Assembly: GCA_037043015.1 (NCBI GenBank)
Contig: CM073328.1
Location: forward strand, 12,249,495 to 12,313,494
Length of the DNA: 64,000 nucleotides
Direction of reading: 5' to 3'
From: Bryum argenteum
Taxonomy: Eukaryota > Streptophyta > Bryopsida > Bryales > Bryaceae
The notes below the pieces were generated by a model. That model was given only the letters and a program-made list of their open reading frames with translations. It ran no database searches and was not told the origin of the DNA. Position 1 is the stretch's first letter; each line of letters begins with the position of its first letter. The position numbers and the translations under genes were made by a program. This document shows positions 1-10,748 of this stretch, in pieces.

Positions 1-834
1 CCTCGACCGTCTTGTTGCAACTTCTGTCAACTATGCACTCGTCTTCTTGTTGGACGATCTTTTCATCGACACCCCCAATCCGTTTCTTCTCGAACAGTAT
101 GGCATCGACCGCGGTGCTTGTGAAACACCAGAGGCAATGCTACTGTACCTCAATCACCTCGACGCAGTTTTCAGTCAGCTTCATCTACAGGTCTCACTCT
201 CCGATCGAAACGATCATGCGGGAATGCGGACACGACATTCTCAGCCTCTCGAACCAAGACTGGTTTGACTTCTACGTTCAAGGTGTGAAGGAACACCGAC
301 ATATCAGTGTTGCTAGGTCGTGACGGTGGCTTCAAGAATCTTGAGTTGTATACCGGGATGCGAGCCGAAAATGCCGGTGGCAAGTTTATTCAGCTCATGA
401 TGGAGTTCGCGAACAACAGCTACATTCCAAGCACCATGAGGTCGAATGAGTTCCTGCAGAAACTAACGTCTTTAACGTCGATTCACATGGCATTCGCGAA
501 TGACGTCTTGTCGTATCACAAGGAAATCTCGCAGGAGGCGAACTCTCGAAACTTAATCATGGTGTCGATGGAGTGTGAAGGGAAGCCGCTGGTGGAGAGA
601 ATGCACCGAGCAGTGGAGTTAGTGAACGAGTATGGGAGCATGATTATGGAGATGGAGGCGGAAGCTCCGAAATGGGGATTGGAGAATCACATGGAGAATA
701 TTAAAGAGCTGATTGCTGGGTCCGTGTATTTTGGTTACATGGACATGCGCTACCGACAGGCGGACTCCATATTTCCTGAGCAGCGAGACATGAGCGTGAG
801 CTGGAAGATTGCTCCTCGTCGTAAAGGTCAGTGA
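1..834 (+). pseudogene. Microbial-type terpene synthase-like gene (MTPSL), 5' truncated by the window and frameshifted
   Basis: Class I terpene synthases ionise prenyl diphosphates at two Mg-binding motifs, and both are visible here. The aspartate-rich motif DDLFID is read in frame 2 near position 50. The NSE-type motif NDVLSYHKE is in frame 1 near 500, followed by an RxL-like stretch. The middle block (RECGHDILSLSNQDW) is in a third frame at about 205-300. The homologous protein therefore runs through three frames with shifts near 190-210 and 290-310, with no convincing intron borders at those points. This suggests a pseudogene, or less likely sequence errors. The 5' part lies outside the window, and the stop follows RRKGQ at 832-834. 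MTPSL genes are known from non-seed plants and resemble bacterial and fungal enzymes. A second broken copy lies at 18.8-19.4 kb. Family assignment is firm; product and activity are unknown. Confidence 0.85.
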
Positions 835-958
835 CACTTTGTCAGTTGAGAATTTTCATTTCCTGATTGGACTTCTGTGGAGACACATTACAACAATATA
901 ATGATATTCAAAAGTTGAAACTGAGTATGATCAGACAACTAACGACAGAACATCCTAT

Positions 959-1156
959 GTGACAGTGAGTACGCAACGATCCCCGGAGAGGGCCTTACCA
1001 GTGAGTATGCAACGAAAGCAGCTTCGAGTTGAAAAGATGTGCACTGGAATTAAGCACTACATCAAAATTAAAGGGTTCCAGATCAAGAGCAGTGGAGCCA
1101 AACAGTTTGTGATAGAATGCATCGGCGTTCAACAACCTCTGTTTGTGAAACGTTGA
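959..1156 (+). repeat. Low-copy repeat, partner at about 4165-4260
   Basis: A 65-codon ORF lies here, but its best support is DNA similarity at both ends to 4165-4260. Both share a block like GAAAGCAGCT..AGTTGA and a block like GTTCAACAACCTCT. The ORF is not conserved in the second copy, so I read this as a dispersed repeat rather than a gene. Positions 835-958 contain nothing I recognise. Confidence 0.35.
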
Positions 1157-1237
1157 TGCTTTAGAGTTGATGGAGAAGATTGGTTTCCTTCACTGAAAGG
1201 CTTGAAAATGCTACTGTAGGGTTGACATCAAGGTTTT

Positions 1238-1400
1238 CATCGTGTGTGTTGAGGTGATCGGGCGGGCATACCGGACATATGAGTTGTCCTCGGCGGGTGG
1301 GCGTGCATGCCCGCCTTGATTGTATGGGGCATGTAATTTTTTGTGAGTGAAACATTTTGGAGTGAAAAACAGATAGGATGTGACGTGTCAATCCACCGTC
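1238..1400 (+). repeat. GC-rich dispersed repeat, copy 1 (copy 2 at 7938-8110)
   Basis: Both copies begin with GTGTTGAGGT(G/A)ATCGGGCGGGCA, contain GAGTTGTCC, GCCCGCC and CTTGATTGTA, and run into TGTAATTTTT(T/C)GTG. They are in direct orientation and diverged. No coding potential is shared. Probably an old non-autonomous element. The boundaries are approximate. Confidence 0.6.
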
Positions 1401-2095
1401 GCGTCTGGGCGGGTGGCGGGAGGAAGGCAGGTGGGGGTGGTGTTCGGGCGGGTGCCAAAAATGGAGGGCGGCTATCCTTTGGGGAGGGTGGATTCTTGGA
1501 GGGATAGGGCGGGTTCTTGGAGGGGAAAGGCCGATTCCTCCATGGCAGGGCGGACTTTTCCATGGCAACGGGGTTTCTCAAGTGGAGGGCAGGTTTTCCT
1601 AAGTGTAGGGGGTTTCGTAAATGAAAAGCGGTTTCCCCAACTGTTGGGCGGAGGCATCGGAATGGGTGCGGCTAGGCGGGTGTCTTTGGGGAGGGGGGAG
1701 GGGAGGAGAAGAAAAGTGCATAAACTCTCCCTTCTCTTCTCCTTCCTTCTTCATGAACCTGGATTTGTTTAAGAATAACAAGGGCTCTCGGTTTAGCAAG
1801 TGCAAATTCAAACATTCTCCTACGATATCAACGAAATCAAAATTCGGTATTTGTGGAAGAATGTTTGGATTTGTACACTCCAAAAGTACACCACCCTTCT
1901 TCAAAGATGGAGAAGGGCATGGGAGATGATGAAAGCCTTGGCAATCCTTTTGCCAAGGCTCTTGGGAGGGTAAGGGCGGGTCTCCTAGAGCAAGGCGCTG
2001 GGTTTCTCGTGAAAGAGGGGGTGCCCTGAGGGAGAGGGCAAGTTCCCATGGAAGGACGGGTCTCCATGGAGTAGGTGGAGAAGGGAGGAATCTAA
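1400..2095 (+). repeat. Degenerate G-rich short tandem repeats
   Basis: The stretch is a run of loosely repeated units of about 20-30 bases built around GGGCGG, TTCTTGGAGGG, CCATGGCAGGGCGG and GGGTTTC. Several frames are open on both strands (for example 1380-1772 +, 1161-1568 -), which is expected for purine-rich repeats. The proteins are low complexity, so I do not call a gene. Confidence 0.5.
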
Positions 2096-2254
2096 GGAGA
2101 GGGGGGATCCAAATCCTCGTACTCTAAATTCCTCCTCTTATTCAAATTTGAGCTATCACACTCCAATTTCCCCTTCCTACTCAAAACTTTGTTCTACCAC
2201 ATTCCGAGTTCCCAATTCTCCATGTTATTCAAAATTGTAGTATGTAAGCCTATT

Positions 2255-2430
2255 CTGTAAGCTACGTGACATTACAAAATTAAAAAGTGATGTTACAGAA
2301 CATGATTGATATTCTCTAATTATGGGTGACTTTACAAAAAAAGTGAGAAATTATAAACTATACTATTGTGTAGGCATACATATTCAAGTTTTGATGTGAC
2401 AAAATGGCACTTGGCATAGTGCCATTTTAA
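2255..2430 (-). repeat. Partial copy of a TIR element related to the MITE at 48993-49252
   Basis: The end at about 2395-2430 (TGACAAAATGGCACTTGGCA then TAGTGCCATTTTAA) matches the reverse complement of one terminus of the element at 48993-49252. The interior keeps GATGTTACAGAA-like segments that match TTCCGTAATATC there. The other terminus is not found, so this copy is truncated. Positions 2096-2254 hold only AT-rich sequence with short repeated ATTC/CCTAC-type phrases. Confidence 0.45.
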
Positions 2431-2689
2431 CCCTTACTTCATGCTGGGGCCTAGAGCCTAGAAACACAAGTTTTTCCAAAGTATTGTAAATGAAAATGAA
2501 GGTGAGCTATCTAGATCTCAACTGTACAATCTTGTAGCACACTGCACACTTGTTTTAGGTCATGCAGATAAATTTTGGAGTCATGAGGCCTCATAGATTG
2601 TCAGTTCAACGTAACTAGTGCTAAAAAAAGATCAAATTTTATCACACAAACTAGACTTTGTTCAAAAGCAAAGCTTTGACGAAAAGGAG

Positions 2690-4080
2690 TTTTCAAGAAC
2701 TTCTTTAAGTGTGAAGTAACAACATTGATACCAAAAGGTGGATCCATCATCCATGATGTTGATGCGCAATTATCGAACCATTAAATTGCTTAGGGGGATC
2801 AATAAGCTCACTGCTAAAACCTTTGCCAACTTTGTTGAAGCTAATATTATTATTCTCACTCGAGAACATTGCATTTGGATAATGTTTTCCTTGCTTTTGA
2901 ATCTATCGATTGGTCTGGGGAAAACAATCAAGATTTGGTTACAAGTAGTGTTACTTAATTTTGAAAAAGCTTCGATCGGATAAACTGGTCCTTCCTTGAG
3001 GCGGCAATCGAAAAGCTAAAATTTTCTCCGAAATGGTATTCGTACACGGATTTTATCATTGTACGAGAAATTAAAAATGCTCACTCTTCAATGCTCGTGA
3101 ATGATAAATGTCTTGAGAAGTTTGAGATTCACCACTCCGTCCGGCAAGGGTGTCCACTAGCACCCTACTTTTACCTATTTATTTCCGACGTCCTTGCTCA
3201 CATGTTACATGTTGAACGATCCTACTTATGGCATTCAAGGGCTGGTGTTACATGTTAACCCTTAAACGGCTGAGCGTGCCGTTGTGGCACGTATTAATGG
3301 AAACTGGCATATTTGGGACTGAAGCACAACTCAGATGGCTCTTGTGATCGAAGCAAAGAGATTCCTTGGGCTGATCTGGTTGCAATGTGCCAAAGATCAA
3401 CATGATCGGACACTGTAGGAAGCAACCATTGCTTATTATACAGAATTTGATGTACACCGTCGCGATACGAGCTTCTGTCAGAGCTCCATTTTGAGGAGCC
3501 TTTGTGAATTGGAGATTCTGCGGAAATGAAGCAGCAAAATTTGGGCAGATGGAGAACTAGGTGCTTGATGTGGACACCGTTTGGATCTTCCTAAAACCGC
3601 TTACAGAATTTACGAGCTAAATTCAACCAGACAGCACACACTAGCACACACTGAATACGACGCAGTTTCGCAGAGAATCCAGATCTCCTCCGCCGATGTA
3701 GCAGATAATGCTTTGATTGAATTTCCACATGCCAATTTCAGCACCACCTTTCCATCGCTCCGGCTGGATCTCTCAAATTCATCACAGATTCTCACGAAAA
3801 ATTCCTGTGATCCACTGTATGCTCTGACTACGCCGCTGTTTCTACGGTTCCCGTGGGTCGTTTAGGGGTTAATTCTACTGTCGGAGTCCAAAGTTTTGCC
3901 GATGATACAACCCTCTGTTTGCGAGGGGACCAGGATAATATGGCTAGAGCCATTGTTGTGGTGCCTGGGACTTCTTTGCACGTCATGCCTATGATTTCTT
4001 CTGGATTGTACTTGAAATTCCGCTACATTCTGATGTCTGGTCTATCAAGCCATGTTCTTTCCAATAATCCAAGCCGTAAG
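2690..4080 (+). pseudogene. Old L1-type LINE reverse transcriptase remnant
   Basis: Conserved RT blocks appear in order but in shifting frames. They are a TLIPKGG-like block (about 2725), RNYRTIKLL (about 2770), LNFEKA (about 2958), VRQGCPLAPYFYLFISDVLA (about 3138-3200), and the catalytic FADDTTLCLRG (about 3893-3925). The order and wording match ORF2 of the younger LINE at 43.4-48.6 kb. Internal stops and at least one frameshift make it non-functional. It is split at 3255-3874 by a separate TTAA-flanked element. The residual reading frame after the catalytic block fades by about 4080. Confidence 0.8.
3259..3870. mobile_element. 612-bp non-autonomous element flanked by TTAA (piggyBac-like candidate)
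   Basis: The element lies between TTAA at 3255-3258 and TTAA at 3871-3874. Its termini are inverted: CCCTTAAACGGC on the left and, read from the right end inward, CCCCTAAACGAC (10 of 12 matching). Taking it out with one TTAA rejoins the LINE frame from DPTYGIQGLVLHV to STVGVQSFADD, which is strong evidence of a precise insertion. TTAA targets with ends starting CCC are the known signature of piggyBac-family transposons. No transposase is encoded; the longest ORF (3581-3865, 94 codons) is unrecognised. A PIF-type 3-bp target cannot be fully excluded because TTAA is palindromic. Confidence 0.7.
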
Positions 4081-4280
4081 TGAAAATAAATTCTATCACA
4101 TGTAGCAATGTTCAACCGGAGGACGGAACCGGTAAAGTGCAACAGCTCCCAGTTGGTACTATCTAAACTAAAAGAAAGCAGCTCAAGTTGAGGAATTGTG
4201 GAGTCAAGAAAAATCCAAATCCGGTGTATTGGAGTTGAACAACCTCTAGTAGGGTGCACTACCACAGGTAAAGAGCTCCC

Positions 4281-4908
4281 AATCGGGAAACTGTGTTGAT
4301 TCCATATGTGATTCAGAGCTATTTATCATGAAGCAAAAAACTCACGGCTGCAGTAAGAGGGCTTCATTTGTATTTTGTATAAATATACACATATCCTATT
4401 TGATTGGAGTTATTTTGAGAGCACTTCCTTGTTTATGAAATAAACAAAATGTGCAAACATGCTAACCGGCTCTCTATTGAGGAATCTTATTAGCACTCTG
4501 ATGTCTACATCCTAATACCACACGGACATGTCAATTTTCTTAAAATTGTGTAAAGTGTAAGCAATTGTGCTTTTCTTGCACATACCTATTCTCAACCATT
4601 CAATTACCCTATCTTTCCATATCCTAAACAAAATACACAAAACTTTCCTTTCCTTCACTCACTTTTATACTTTAGAGTTCATCATCTTCTTTAATTTTCA
4701 GCACCATTTTACAACTTTGTTTACCAATTCAACACAATCGAGGTTGCAACATGTTGCTCTAGAAGCCATCCAAGTCTCGCATTGCATCTAGTGATTGGTG
4801 CCTTCATCGGCGTCTATCGGCGACAATCATCATCTATTAGCCGAATCTAAAACTACTGAGCTAGAGTATGCTTTAAACATGCCACAACCGTGATCTCAAA
4901 CACCATCT
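4281..4908. other. Intergenic, no gene recognised
   Basis: The sequence is AT-rich. A 74-codon ORF at 4567-4791 is low complexity and has no recognisable motif. Nothing else is supported. Confidence 0.5.
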
Positions 4909-6115
4909 TCAGCTGTTAATAAAACATACCTGTTTGTCCAGCAGCGGATCCCTGTGACTCCTGATTGACTTCCACTTGGATTCCCTCAGCAGGTTGCTGG
5001 GATCGAACAGCCACGACGGTTGGTCCCAATTCGCCATAGGTGTATATATCTTCAGCATCTTATCGCACATTGGCCATAAGAATAGCGGGTTGGAGAAATT
5101 CTTGATATGCAATCTAGACATGAGTCTATATAAATCACACCGTATCTTGTATTCGGGAAGATCTTTCTTCAGGTCAGGAGACTTGATCAAACGGAGAGGA
5201 TCGAATGGGCGGCAAGAGTTCTTCCACGAGAGGCTCTGAATCAACTTATCGAAAGTCTTGTCGTTTGAGTCGGGCACCAGTTCAAGCAGCTCGTGCGTCA
5301 GTTCCCACAGCCGTGGTGATGATGCTCTTATCTTGTGATGGACATAAAACAACACCGTAGTCTTACTTATGAGCTCTGTGGCTAATCCGGGATGCTTCGA
5401 CCTTTGTATTTCCTGCAAGATCTGCAAGATGTTCCAGAAGGTACTCACTGTCTCGAAAGCTTCCGTCTCATTTGCATACAGGATAGTCACCTGGTACGCC
5501 ATATCGTGGACCACATCCAACACCCTTGATGCCTCGACCATCCGCACACTACCGTCATCTGCTAGCCGTGCTAGCCGTCATCTGTCTTCGCTGGATGTTG
5601 GTCGAGTTAACTGCAACGCTGTCCACCACCTCTGTAGCGCATTTCTTGTCCCTCCCAGCGATGAGATCTCTATTAACTTGGAGAGATTTCCTTAATAGGA
5701 GTTGGTGACTGGAGCTGGACCAGGGAAGGTTTCGAAACATCATGTCCACAGCGTCGTCGTTCCAGTAAGGCACCAGTTCAAGCATCTCGTACTTCAGATT
5801 ACAGTGCCGTAGTAGCGCCGTTCGTCTCCCCCGCATGAGATCATCTAACTTACTATGTGCATCTGTCAGTTTCGTCTGTGGCTGCATTGGTCCCTTGAAA
5901 TCCTCTATTAAGTCCATGCGGCTTCGTATAATCGGCATGAGGTTCCGTATACTGAGCATGAGTTTCTGCGCGTCATCACAGTATCTAGTTTGGATGATGT
6001 TCTGCTCTGCTATTTCGTGGACCAGATCAACCAATTTCGATACATCTACCATATCTGGTGGATGCACATTGGTCGTGTTGCTTCGAGCAATGTTGAACAA
6101 CTTCAGTGCTTCCAT
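4909..6115 (-). pseudogene. Two-domain helical protein gene, copy A (frameshifted)
   Basis: The gene reads from ATG at 6115 for 186 codons, then shifts frame near 5550-5575, then continues open to 4909. At the shift a 9-base phrase AGATGACGG is repeated around CTAGCACGGCTAGC, which explains the frame change relative to copy B. The protein holds two related helical domains. Each opens with an (A/V)SK(L/V)(V/L)D(L/V)VH-like helix and closes with (H/Y)E(M/L)LELVP..ND. The pattern recalls plant four-helix modules such as the MCAfunc/MLKL N-terminal fold, but this is a guess from the helical pattern. Near the end a GTATGT donor follows LLDKQ (about 4929), so a downstream exon may once have existed. 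Confidence 0.6.
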
Positions 6116-7140
6116 GAGGTCCCACCTCCAGCGCGCCTAAGCTGATTCTTGTCTCTTCTAGGAATGGTGAGGACTCCACATTTACTCCAGCTTCCAACTT
6201 ACGCAACCCTACATACACAGCAACAGAAGTTTAAAAACTGAAGCTGCTTCCAGATCATACACATGGACTGGGCGCAGGCATGGAGGAAATTAGAAAAGCA
6301 CTTTGTAGCAAGGTAGTTAGTATCCATGCGTCCACCGACCGAGCACTTATGCAAGTTCCAGAGAATGTCGGGTACCATCCTTCGGTTGACCCCCTCCAAC
6401 TAGGGTAAACAACTCGAAAACCAGCACCTTTCATCGTCGATAAAGAACTGAACATAAAAATCAGACCTAAAGAGCGAAAAAGCTGACAACAGACTCGAAG
6501 AGAGATTCATCTTGAACCCTTCGATGAATTTGCTTGATGAATCTAGATGAGCAGCTGCAATACGATTTTCTGGCTGCAGTCCGAGTTGAAATCATTGAAA
6601 TGACAATCGAACACACGATCGCAGTCTAAGGGCTGCTAGATTACTGTAACGAACCACAAACAAGGAGGACTTTTCGGGCATCTCGACTATGATGCTTACA
6701 GGTACGTGAGTCTTACGCTGGTGCTGCTTTTAGGGTGGCAGCAGCAAGCATCGCCGTTCCCATCGTTAAAAGCATGCATGCTTGATCGAACCATGTCCAG
6801 AACCACAGACATCGGTGTCCAAAAGCAACATCGATCACCAAACGTACCCTAGGTATGAGATTCAAAAGAATGACAAGCACATGTGGTCGTATATGAAAAG
6901 AAGCCAGAGAAAGATTGGGTTACTTACAGAGAAGTTCTTCTGGCTTGGAATGCGGGATATTCGAAAGCTAGGAGCAGCAGGAGAGCAGATATGTGAATTG
7001 CAATAGAAGTGAATGCAAACCAGAGGTGAGAGATGTAGCTGAGTTTCGTTCTCCCTTTACAAGAGAATCGTGACCCTACTTCAGAGGCTCCCTTGTAAAG
7101 GATACTGGCGAGGTTCAGTCAGTCAGCCATGGACATTTCC
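6116..7140 (-). promoter_or_regulatory. Duplicated 5' flank of copy A
   Basis: This upstream region matches the flank of copy B (15803-16745) over most of its length. Shared phrases include GTGAGGACTCC, GAAGCTGCTT, TGAATCTAGATGAGC, GAACACACGATCG, GTGCTGCTTTTAGGGTGG and GAGTTTCGTTCTCCCTTTA. It probably holds 5' UTR exon(s) and the promoter: a conserved TR.SL.ALEV coding phrase just upstream of both ATGs, preceded by CTAG or GCAG, hints at a spliced first exon. No TATA box is certain. Confidence 0.45.
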
Positions 7141-8752
7141 AGTGAGGGTTAAGTGCAGGTAAGTGTCAAGCCATGGCCATTTCTGCTGAGTATGGAATGT
7201 AGGCGGACACATGAACGTAAGGACGAGGAGTTGTATAAGTGGAGATTTTGTATGCAAAAGGTTTTAATTTTTGTTAAGGTAAGGAATTGATCTAAAAAGA
7301 GAGAGCCAATGCGCAATTGCGCACCTCCCCGGTTTATTTAGTGTAAAGTCTGCCATCATGGTGGGGTGAGTGGCCGATGCCAGCCTACCCAACCGTACAA
7401 CTACGTGTAGTGAAGTGGACTGTGTGAACTATGAGTCTAAATGTCTATTCGGACCCTCATTAATGGCACTACGAGTGATCGGAAGTTTTATTGATTGCTC
7501 CTCCTGACAATTTAACCCGTAAAGGGTGATGGGTCATCAACCTTCAACTTTCTTCGAGAATGAGAAAGTCAATGAATGATTTCACAAATTTTTGTAAATA
7601 CCATCTAAGATACTGTGAGTACCTAGTAAGATCTTTTAAGTACTAGTTTTAGATGTATGATTGCTTTACAACAAAAAAAGTACTAAAATCTTCTACCCTA
7701 CTATTGGAAAATTTAGGATTTTTGTAGAATTTGGGCACTTAACTCCTAACTCTTCTTGAAGCCCAAAATGGATTTTTGCAATTCTGGACAACCTAGATGA
7801 AGGGGTTAGAAGTAATATTTTTGCCTAAGAGAGTTATGGAGTCCTCCTTATACTACAAAGTGTATGTGGTAAAATCTGCAAAGTCCAATTCTAATTTTTG
7901 AGTCTTCTAAGACGATCCTTGGGCAAGGTTGTCATATCGGGCGTGTTGAGGTAATCGGGCGGGCAAAACGGGCGCACGAGTTGTCCCAAACGGACGAGCG
8001 TGCCCGCCCACCTTGATTGTAGGGGGTGTGTAATTTTTCGTGGGTAACAAAATTTGCAGTAAAAAGCGTGTGTGGCGTTCCACGTGACTTGTACACGACA
8101 GCCAAGTGGCTTAGTTTTTACCTAAACCCTTGCCACGTCGTTGTTTTTTTACCCAAACTAAAAGTCAACAGCCGTTTGACCCTATCGGGCGAGCCACAAC
8201 CCAATCGGATGGACAAGGTGGACGGACGGGCGGGCTGCGTGCCCGCCTGGTATGACAACCTTGTCCTTGGGTTGCGAGCCGAGATGGGGCAGCATAAAAA
8301 AGGAACTTTTTTAAAATTTGTTTTTTGAAACATGTTCATTACAAAATCACTACTCAAATTTCAAAGTGACTCAAGTCAAAAGGATTACCTGTTTTACAAG
8401 GGCAGCCTCCAAAAATTTCAAAACCAATCTTTGCAATGCCCAAGAAAACTTGGGAGACAAACTTTGAATGTTATGATCTCTCAAATGGTAAACATCCAAC
8501 CGTCAATTTTTTGAACAAGTAATCTAGCATATTCTTAGGTACAAGATCTTACGGTTGGAAGTTTTAAAAAAGGAAAAGAAATTGGTTCACACCCCCAAAA
8601 AAGAAATTGGTAATATATATCTAAAGTTCACTTCCCATTCCATAATTATCCATACAGAATTGCAATGTCATCTACATGTACTCAAGGTCATCAATTGATG
8701 CTAGTACTAAGTAGAGAAAATTTCATGCCTATCATTTCATCCACAATCATCT
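7141..8752. other. Intergenic, with GC-rich repeat copy 2 at 7938-8110
   Basis: The stretch is mostly AT-rich. The only recognisable item is the second copy of the GC-rich dispersed repeat (see 1238-1400), within which a 100-codon ORF (8026-8328) is open but not conserved. No gene is supported. Confidence 0.5.
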
Positions 8753-9004
8753 ATTGACCATGGAGAGCCAAATCACTACACTACTCTAATGACGTCACAA
8801 CGATCATCATACTAATCAATCAGTCATAAAGATTATTGACCATGGAGAGCCAAATCACTACATTACTCTAATCGCGTCACAACTGCGATCATCATACTAA
8901 TCAATTAGTCATAAAGATTATTGACCATAGAGAGCCAAATCACTACAGTACTCTAATCACGTCACAACTGCGATCATCATACTGATCAATCAGTCATAAA
9001 GATT
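8753..9004. repeat. Three tandem units of 82-85 bp
   Basis: Units lie at 8753-8834 (82 bp), 8835-8919 (85 bp) and 8920-9004 (85 bp). Each begins ATTGACCAT(G/A)GAGAGCC and ends CAGTCATAAAGATT or TTAGTCATAAAGATT. The first lacks three bases. The last unit overlaps the final codons and stop of copy B (minus strand), so the array grew out of that gene's 3' end. Confidence 0.95.
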
Positions 9005-9794
9005 GGTATCATCTCTGTTGAGGTTCTCTTCTACGAGCTCTTCGAACGTTTTGCCGATCACCGGGTTCCGGTGCATCCGCCATTCCTTTTCTCCAGCTTC
9101 CAGCATGTATGTCTCCGCTATAGGTACATATATCTCCCACATCTTCTCAACCATTGGGTGGAGGAATACCGGTTCGTTGAAAGTCTTGATATGCAAATTA
9201 AACATGAGTGTCATTAGATCAGTTCCTAATTTAAATTCGGGAAGATCTTTCTGGAGGTCACGAGACTTGATCAAACGGAGAGGGTCGAAGGGGCGGCGAG
9301 AGTTGCTCCAGGAGATGTTCCGTATCAAGATATCGAAAGTCTTGTCGTTCGAGTCGGGCACCAGTTCCAGCAGCTCGTGCGTCAGATCCCATAGCCGTGG
9401 TGATGCTGCTCTTATCTTGTAATGGACGTAAAACAACTCAGTAGTCTCACTTATGAGCTCTGTGGCTACTCCGGGATGCCTCAACCTTTGTATTCCATGC
9501 AAGACGTTCCAGAAGGTATTCAAAGTCTCGAAAGCTTCTGTTTCGTTTGCATACAGGATAGTCACCTGGTACACCATGTCATGGACCACATCCACCACCT
9601 TTGATGCCTCGATCATCCGCACACTGGTGGTGCCAACCCTCGTGTCGATATCGATCGAGTTAACTGCAGTTCTGTCCACCACCTCCGTAGCACATGAAAA
9701 TTTCTTGTCTTTGCTAGCTGGGTGATCTCTCTTGTTTTTGGGAGATCTTAATGACAGGAGTCGCTCGTTGGAGCTGGACCGCGGAAGTTCGCGA

Positions 9795-9975
9795 TGTTGA
9801 TATAAGGCCAGTGCATCAATGCAAGAGAGGAAGAGCTTAGATTACTGAGCAGACTAAATAGTCTTGAGAGTACACGGCCTTGGGCCCACGGATGTAGGAC
9901 CTTAAGTCCACGGATATAGAAGCGGTACTATATAAGGCAGGTAACCCTAATGGGATGAAGTATTTCTGTTTAACA
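9795..9975 (-). repeat. 3' LTR of the copia element
   Basis: It is 181 bp, TG..CA bounded, and differs from the 5' LTR at one base. It contains the repeated phrases CCTTGGGCCCACGGATGTAGG and ACTATATAAGG. A TATA-like ATATAG lies on the element's sense strand. Confidence 0.97.
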
Positions 9976-9984
9976 CCCCCCTTC
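9976..9984 (-). promoter_or_regulatory. Polypurine tract of the copia element
   Basis: On the minus strand GAAGGGGGG directly precedes the 3' LTR. This is the expected position of the primer for plus-strand DNA synthesis. Confidence 0.8.
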
Positions 9985-10598
9985 AATCGGGCAGTGCGGT
10001 GTCAGATTGTTATTGTGCCTGTATTGATTGCATAATCCGTTTGTCGGGAGTCGGTGACGTAGTTGCAGAGGTGTAGCGTCGGTGATGGATCGAGAGTTTC
10101 GTTCTCGAGTGTTGGATGCTGTGTTGTCGCTTGTGTGGCTGGCTGCAAGGTTGTTGTCGTGCGCCGGTGATGAGGTTGTCCGGTTGGTGGAGAGTTGGAT
10201 TGCTGAGCGCCAAGAGCGACGTGCTGAGGTGCCGGAGGGTGTAAGTTTTGAAGCGAGGTCGTCTTCTTGTGTCAATCAGTGCCACTGTCCTTCTTGTGCA
10301 GGTAGGGTTTGCCTTCCGATGGTTATCAGGTTCAATTGAGTTGATGAAGTCAGGAGTTATAGGAGCGGTCCATAGCGTGTCCCGTCTCGTGAGTCGATAG
10401 AACTAGGGTTCTTGTCAGGAGGTTTGAGCTTGTACTCCGACGCTTGATCAGTTCTTGAGGATTCCGAAATTGTGTCATCGTTGACTTGAAAGAGTTGATT
10501 GTGCAGGTGGGAGCAGATGCGGTTGCTCTGACGGCTGCCTGGAGGAGACGTTTAGAGACAAAACAAGAACGAATGTTAAGAGTAGGTTAGGTGTTAGA
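9985..10598 (+). other. Copia 3' internal region with open antisense frames
   Basis: Between pol and the 3' LTR the plus strand (antisense to the element) has an 85-codon ORF (10082-10339, reading from GTGATGGATCG). Further on, an open stretch of about 28 codons (about 10507-10590) ends in RMLRVG and a stop. A GTGTAAGT at about 10237 and a GATTGTGCAG at about 10497-10506 could be splice signals for a plus-strand transcript. No family is recognised. The minus strand has no comparable ORF. See the neighbouring plus-strand ORF at 10599-10748. Confidence 0.3.
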
Positions 10599-10748
10599 AT
10601 GCATAAGATATACGCTGTTAGGAAAGGTAGACAGACAGGGATGTTTGAGACATGGGAAGAATGTAAAGCTCAGGTGTTAGGTTTTAGAGGTTCACAATAT
10701 AAGTCTTTTAGGTCAGTTAGGGAAGCGGAGGAGTACCTAGGTGGTTAG
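10599..10748 (+). CDS. Small ORF resembling the RNase H1 hybrid-binding (Cauli_VI/viroplasmin-type) domain
   Basis: This 49-codon ORF starts at ATG 10599 and ends TAG 10746-10748. It reads KIYAVRKGRQTGMFETWEEC, then AQVLGFRGSQYKSFRSVREA, then EEYLGG. The pattern (Y.V.KGR..G.F.TW.EC..QV.GF.G..YKSF.....AE.YL) is the well-known signature of the N-terminal hybrid-binding domain of eukaryotic RNase H1, also found in caulimovirus P6 (PF01693). That domain binds RNA/DNA hybrids or dsRNA and is about this long. It lies antisense to the copia element and overlaps the last 12 bases of its pol ORF tail to tail. No RNase H catalytic domain follows. It could be a captured host exon or an antisense accessory gene of the element. 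Domain recognition is strong; expression is unknown. Confidence 0.75.
   Translation: MHKIYAVRKGRQTGMFETWEECKAQVLGFRGSQYKSFRSVREAEEYLGG

Noticed and set aside
1..834. Introns as the cause of frame changes in the terpene synthase
   Set aside because: No GT-AG borders fit the two frame switches, and the coding similarity is nearly continuous across them.
1161..1904. Several 60-135-codon ORFs on both strands in the G-rich stretch
   Set aside because: They follow from low-complexity purine-rich repeats. No domain, no conservation between frames.
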